Shown here: one piece after another, positions 5,224 through 7,590 of the stretch | Numbering within the stretch: the first letter of the stretch is position 1 | Layout of the letters: each line of letters opens with the position of its first letter | Assembly (NCBI GenBank): GCA_028870815.1 | Contig: JAGWOU010000070.1 | Location: forward strand, 1-7,590 | Direction of reading: 5' to 3' | Length of the DNA stretch: 7,590 nt | Source: Rhodospirillales bacterium | GTDB lineage: Bacteria; Pseudomonadota; Alphaproteobacteria; Acetobacterales; Acetobacteraceae | Notes under the pieces: generated by a model | Told to the model about the DNA's origin: nothing | What the model saw: only the letters and a program-made list of their open reading frames with translations | The model's database searches: none | Made by a program: the position numbers and the translations under genes

Positions 5224-6380
5224 ACACCGACGCCAGCCTCACCCTGCGCCGCCCATTCCGGGAACGCTCCTTCGGCCTGGCGCGCAAATTCATGCGCGTG
5301 AACTGGCTGTTCGTGCTGTGCGTCTGCCTGCTCGCCGGGGTAGGTTACGCGGCGCTGTATTCCGCCGCCGGCGGCTCGCCCCAGCCTTACGCGCAAAGCC
5401 AGCTCATCCGGTTCTGCGGCGCCCTGGTGCTGATGCTCGGCATCGCCATGGTGGATATCCGCTTCATCGCCAAACTCTCCTGGCCCGCCTGGGTGCTGGG
5501 CGTGCTGCTGCTCATCGCGGTGATGAAATTCGGCCATGTAGGCTTGGGCGCCAAGCGCTGGATGACGGTGGGCGGCGTGGAAATCCAGCCATCCGAGCTG
5601 ATGAAGCTGTTTCTCGCCATGGCGCTGGGCAGCTATTTCAAACGCGCCACGCCGGAGCAAACCGGCAATTTTCTCTACGTGCTGCCCGCCATTCTCGCCA
5701 CGCTGGTGCCAATGGCGCTCATCCTGAAGGAACCCAATCTCGGCACCGCGATCATCACTGGCGCTGTGGGCGCCACGGTGATGCTGGGAGCCGGGGTGCG
5801 CTGGTGGTGGTTCGCCTTGCTGGTGGTCGTGGTGGCCCTCTGCGCGCCGATTATCTATCACCACCTGCACGCCTACCAAAAAGCCCGCATCGACATCTTT
5901 CTCAACCCCGGCGCTGACCCCTTAGGCGCCGGCTACAACATCATCCAGAGCAAGATCGCGCTCGGCTCCGGCGGGTTCTTTGGCCAGGGCTTCCTGCACG
6001 GCACCCAGAACCAGCTCAACTTCCTGCCCGAGAAACAGACGGATTTCGTCTTCACCATCATCGCCGAGGAATTTGGTTTTTTCGGCTCCGTCGCGGTGCT
6101 GGCGCTGCTCATGTGCATCGTGGCGCTGGGCTATTACACCGCCCTTTCCTGCAACCATGTTTACGGGCGGCTGGTGGCGCTCGGCATCGCCACCAATTTT
6201 TTCCTCTATTGCTTCGTAAATCTCTCGATGGTGATGGGCCTCATTCCCGTGGGCGGTGTGCCGTTGCCGCTGATCTCCTATGGCGGCTCGGCGCTCACCG
6301 CCGTCATGCTGGGCTTTGGGGTGCTGATGTCCATCCATGTGCATCGGGACGTGGAGTTCCCTGAGCGCGAGGATTTCTGA
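5220..6380 (+). CDS. mrdB: RodA, SEDS peptidoglycan glycosyltransferase of the elongasome
   Basis: RodA polymerises lipid II into glycan strands in the inner membrane and works in complex with PBP2. The 386-residue product has a cytosolic N-terminal stretch of about 28 residues and roughly ten hydrophobic helices. SEDS landmarks are G-A-K-R-W (about 110-114), E-I-Q-P-S-E-L-M-K (the Q-P-S-E loop), K170-E-P-N-L-G-T (usually Q-P-D-L-G-T), D-P-L-G-A-G-Y-N, F-L-P-E-K-Q-T-D275-F-V-F (the aspartate in this T-D-F-x-F segment corresponds, as far as I recall, to the essential one shown by mutagenesis in other RodA/FtsW proteins), A-E-E-F-G-F, and the C-terminal P-L-P-L-I-S-Y-G-G-S. The GTG start overlaps the mrdA stop as GTGA, with AGGA (5207-5210) nine bases ahead. 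A later ATG at codon 25 would remove only cytosolic residues. FtsW is the alternative, but the mre/PBP2 context points to RodA. Confidence 0.96.
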   Translation: MNTDASLTLRRPFRERSFGLARKFMRVNWLFVLCVCLLAGVGYAALYSAAGGSPQPYAQSQLIRFCGALVLMLGIAMVDIRFIAKLSWPAWVLGVLLLIAVMKFGHVGLGAKRWMTVGGVEIQPSELMKLFLAMALGSYFKRATPEQTGNFLYVLPAILATLVPMALILKEPNLGTAIITGAVGATVMLGAGVRWWWFALLVVVVALCAPIIYHHLHAYQKARIDIFLNPGADPLGAGYNIIQSKIALGSGGFFGQGFLHGTQNQLNFLPEKQTDFVFTIIAEEFGFFGSVAVLALLMCIVALGYYTALSCNHVYGRLVALGIATNFFLYCFVNLSMVMGLIPVGGVPLPLISYGGSALTAVMLGFGVLMSIHVHRDVEFPEREDF

Positions 6381-6386
6381 GCCGCC

Positions 6387-7145
6387 ATGGCGATATTGGT
6401 GTTCGATTCCGGCATCGGCGGGCTCGGCGTTGTCGCGGCCCTCAACCAGCTTGCGCCGTCCCTGCCGCTTTCCTACCTGGCTGATAACGGCTTCTTCCCC
6501 TATGGCGAAAAACCGGACGAGATTCTGCTGCCGCATATTCTGCGCGTCATCGGCGAAGCCATCGCGCGGGAGCAGCCGGAAGCGGTGGTGATCGCCTGCA
6601 ACACCGCCAGCACCATCGCGTTGGCGGCATTGCGAGAAGCCTTCCCGCTGCCCTTCATCGGCTGCGTGCCGCCCATAAAACCCGCCGCCGCCGCCAGCCG
6701 CACCCGCTGCATCGGCGTGCTGGCCACCGCCGCCACCGTGCGCCGCCCCTACCTCAACGGCCTCATCGAAACCTTCGCGCCGGACTGCGCTGTACTCACC
6801 CTCGGCACGCCGCATCTCGCGGAGCTGGCGGAACAAAAATTCCGAGGTGCCACCGTGGATGTTTCTGAGGCCGCCGCGCCTTTATTCGCGCAACCCGGGG
6901 GAAATGCCATCGATTCCGTGGCGCTGGGCTGCACCCATTACACCTTTCTGCTGCCCGAGTTTCTGGCCCTGTGGCCCAGCATATCCTGGCACGATCCAGC
7001 TTTTCCCGTGGCAAAACAGACACTGAAAATCATCGAACCGCTTGGCCTTTCGCAAGCGCCACGCACCGCCCGTTTCACCGGAGACATCCTGGCCCCTGAT
7101 CTGCTGGTCCCTTTCGGGCTGGAACCTGATTTCAATCCAGCCTGA
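6387..7145 (+). CDS. murI: Glutamate racemase MurI
   Basis: MurI interconverts L- and D-glutamate in the cytosol without a cofactor and supplies D-Glu for MurD in peptidoglycan precursor synthesis. The 252-residue product shows the two-cysteine active site: F-D-S-G-I-G-G-L (6-13, with acid D7), D33 followed by F-P-Y-G-E-K (37-42), C71-N-T-A-S, and G-C182-T-H-Y. P-P-I-K-P-A (95-100) is also typical, and T-G-D at 231-233 lies near the usual C-terminus. The ATG lies six bases after the rodA stop; the closest good ribosome-binding sequence (GAGGA, 6369-6373) is thirteen bases away inside rodA, so translation probably depends on ribosomes arriving from rodA. It is the last gene of the elongation operon in view. 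Its last 14 bases overlap the end of the convergent acetyltransferase gene. Confidence 0.95.
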   Translation: MAILVFDSGIGGLGVVAALNQLAPSLPLSYLADNGFFPYGEKPDEILLPHILRVIGEAIAREQPEAVVIACNTASTIALAALREAFPLPFIGCVPPIKPAAAASRTRCIGVLATAATVRRPYLNGLIETFAPDCAVLTLGTPHLAELAEQKFRGATVDVSEAAAPLFAQPGGNAIDSVALGCTHYTFLLPEFLALWPSISWHDPAFPVAKQTLKIIEPLGLSQAPRTARFTGDILAPDLLVPFGLEPDFNPA

Positions 7146-7590
7146 ACCGGTAGAACAAAGTATCCACCGCCATGCGCGGATAATCCGCCGGTAAATCCTC
7201 ACGCGCCACCTTCTCAAATCCGTTCTTCTCGTAAAAACGGCAGGCAGCGCGCAAAATCTCCACGGTGCCGAGCACGACCTCATCCGTTCCGGTGACGCGC
7301 GCATGGGCCAGCAGCGTCTCCAGCAGCGCCTGGGCCACGCCAAATTGCTTGCCGCGCCACGGGGCCGCCACGAACATCTTACGCAAACCGCCGCCACTGG
7401 CACCGAAGGCTTTCAGCGCGATGCTGCCGATCACCCGGCCCTGCACCTCCGCCACCCAAAACCCGCCCCGCCCGGTTTGATAAAATGATGGTATTTCCAG
7501 CAAGTCCGGCTGGTCCTCAAGTGTGACCGGCACGCCGAACTCGCCTTGCTGGATCGGCAGAATGAGGTCCACTACACCCTGCTCATCTGT
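7132..7590 (-). CDS. GNAT-family N-acetyltransferase (partial, N-terminus beyond right edge)
   Basis: The frame is open to the edge of the window: 152 codons are visible and the first ones (T-D-E-Q-G-V-V-D-L-I-L-P) read as the usual first helix of a GNAT domain. The GTG at 7572 is therefore probably an internal valine and the true start lies beyond 7590. The GNAT fold is shown by G-F-W-V-A-E-V-Q-G-R-V-I-G-S-I-A-L (strands 2-3), L-R-K-M-F-V followed by W-R-G-K-Q-F-G-V-A (the acetyl-CoA pyrophosphate loop, R/Q-x-x-G-x-G/A, here slightly degenerate) and F-Y-E-K-N-G-F (the motif B turn). The acceptor substrate cannot be told from sequence. It converges on murI with a 14-base tail-to-tail overlap and shows no link to cell-wall synthesis. 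Confidence 0.85.
   Translation of the reverse strand, partial: TDEQGVVDLILPIQQGEFGVPVTLEDQPDLLEIPSFYQTGRGGFWVAEVQGRVIGSIALKAFGASGGGLRKMFVAAPWRGKQFGVAQALLETLLAHARVTGTDEVVLGTVEILRAACRFYEKNGFEKVAREDLPADYPRMAVDTLFYRFRLD

Noticed and set aside
1..7590. A mobile element, defence system or CRISPR array
   Set aside because: No transposase, integrase, spaced repeats or toxin-antitoxin pair is visible; nearly all genes are housekeeping genes in a compact, uniform arrangement.

Overview
The window looks like ordinary chromosome of a GC-rich alphaproteobacterium, most likely a member of the Acetobacteraceae (Acidocella/Acidiphilium type). This rests on the coding GC and codon choice, on the N-terminus of the leftmost gene (a signal peptide followed by a G-S-I-V-V-H-L-N-G segment, as in acetic-acid-bacterium porins as I remember them), and on the mreC-mreD-mrdA-mrdB block with alphaproteobacterial-style proteins. 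No alignment could be run, so the family placement is an inference.

Left part (1-1086, minus strand): the 5' end of a secreted, probably outer-membrane porin gene runs off the left edge. It is preceded by about 350 bases without a gene, whose core (361-460) is strikingly AT-rich (23 G/C in 100 bases) and holds a candidate promoter and a perfect 8-bp inverted repeat. Further upstream is a ThiE/TenI-like gene (511-1086). Its start codon overlaps the start codon of the divergent plus-strand gene yggS by two bases, within one CATG.

Centre and right (1085-7145, plus strand): yggS (PLP homeostasis) is followed, after a 148-base gap, by a compact cell-elongation operon: mreC, mreD, mrdA (PBP2), mrdB (rodA) and murI. 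Gaps are 3, 10, -4 and 6 bases, so the five genes are almost certainly co-transcribed. MreC and MreD form the membrane scaffold of the elongasome, RodA polymerises lipid II glycan, PBP2 cross-links it, and MurI supplies the D-glutamate of the precursor. mreB, often just upstream of mreC, is not in this position.

Right edge: a minus-strand GNAT acetyltransferase gene converges on murI, overlaps its last 14 bases, and continues beyond the window.

I see no mobile element, CRISPR array, tRNA/rRNA, phage gene or defence system. The most interesting points are modest: the shared-start divergent pair with a degenerate ThiE-like product, the N-for-D change in the RodA Q-P-D motif, a predicted Cys3-His metal site in PBP2, the absence of mreB, and the AT-rich regulatory region before the porin.
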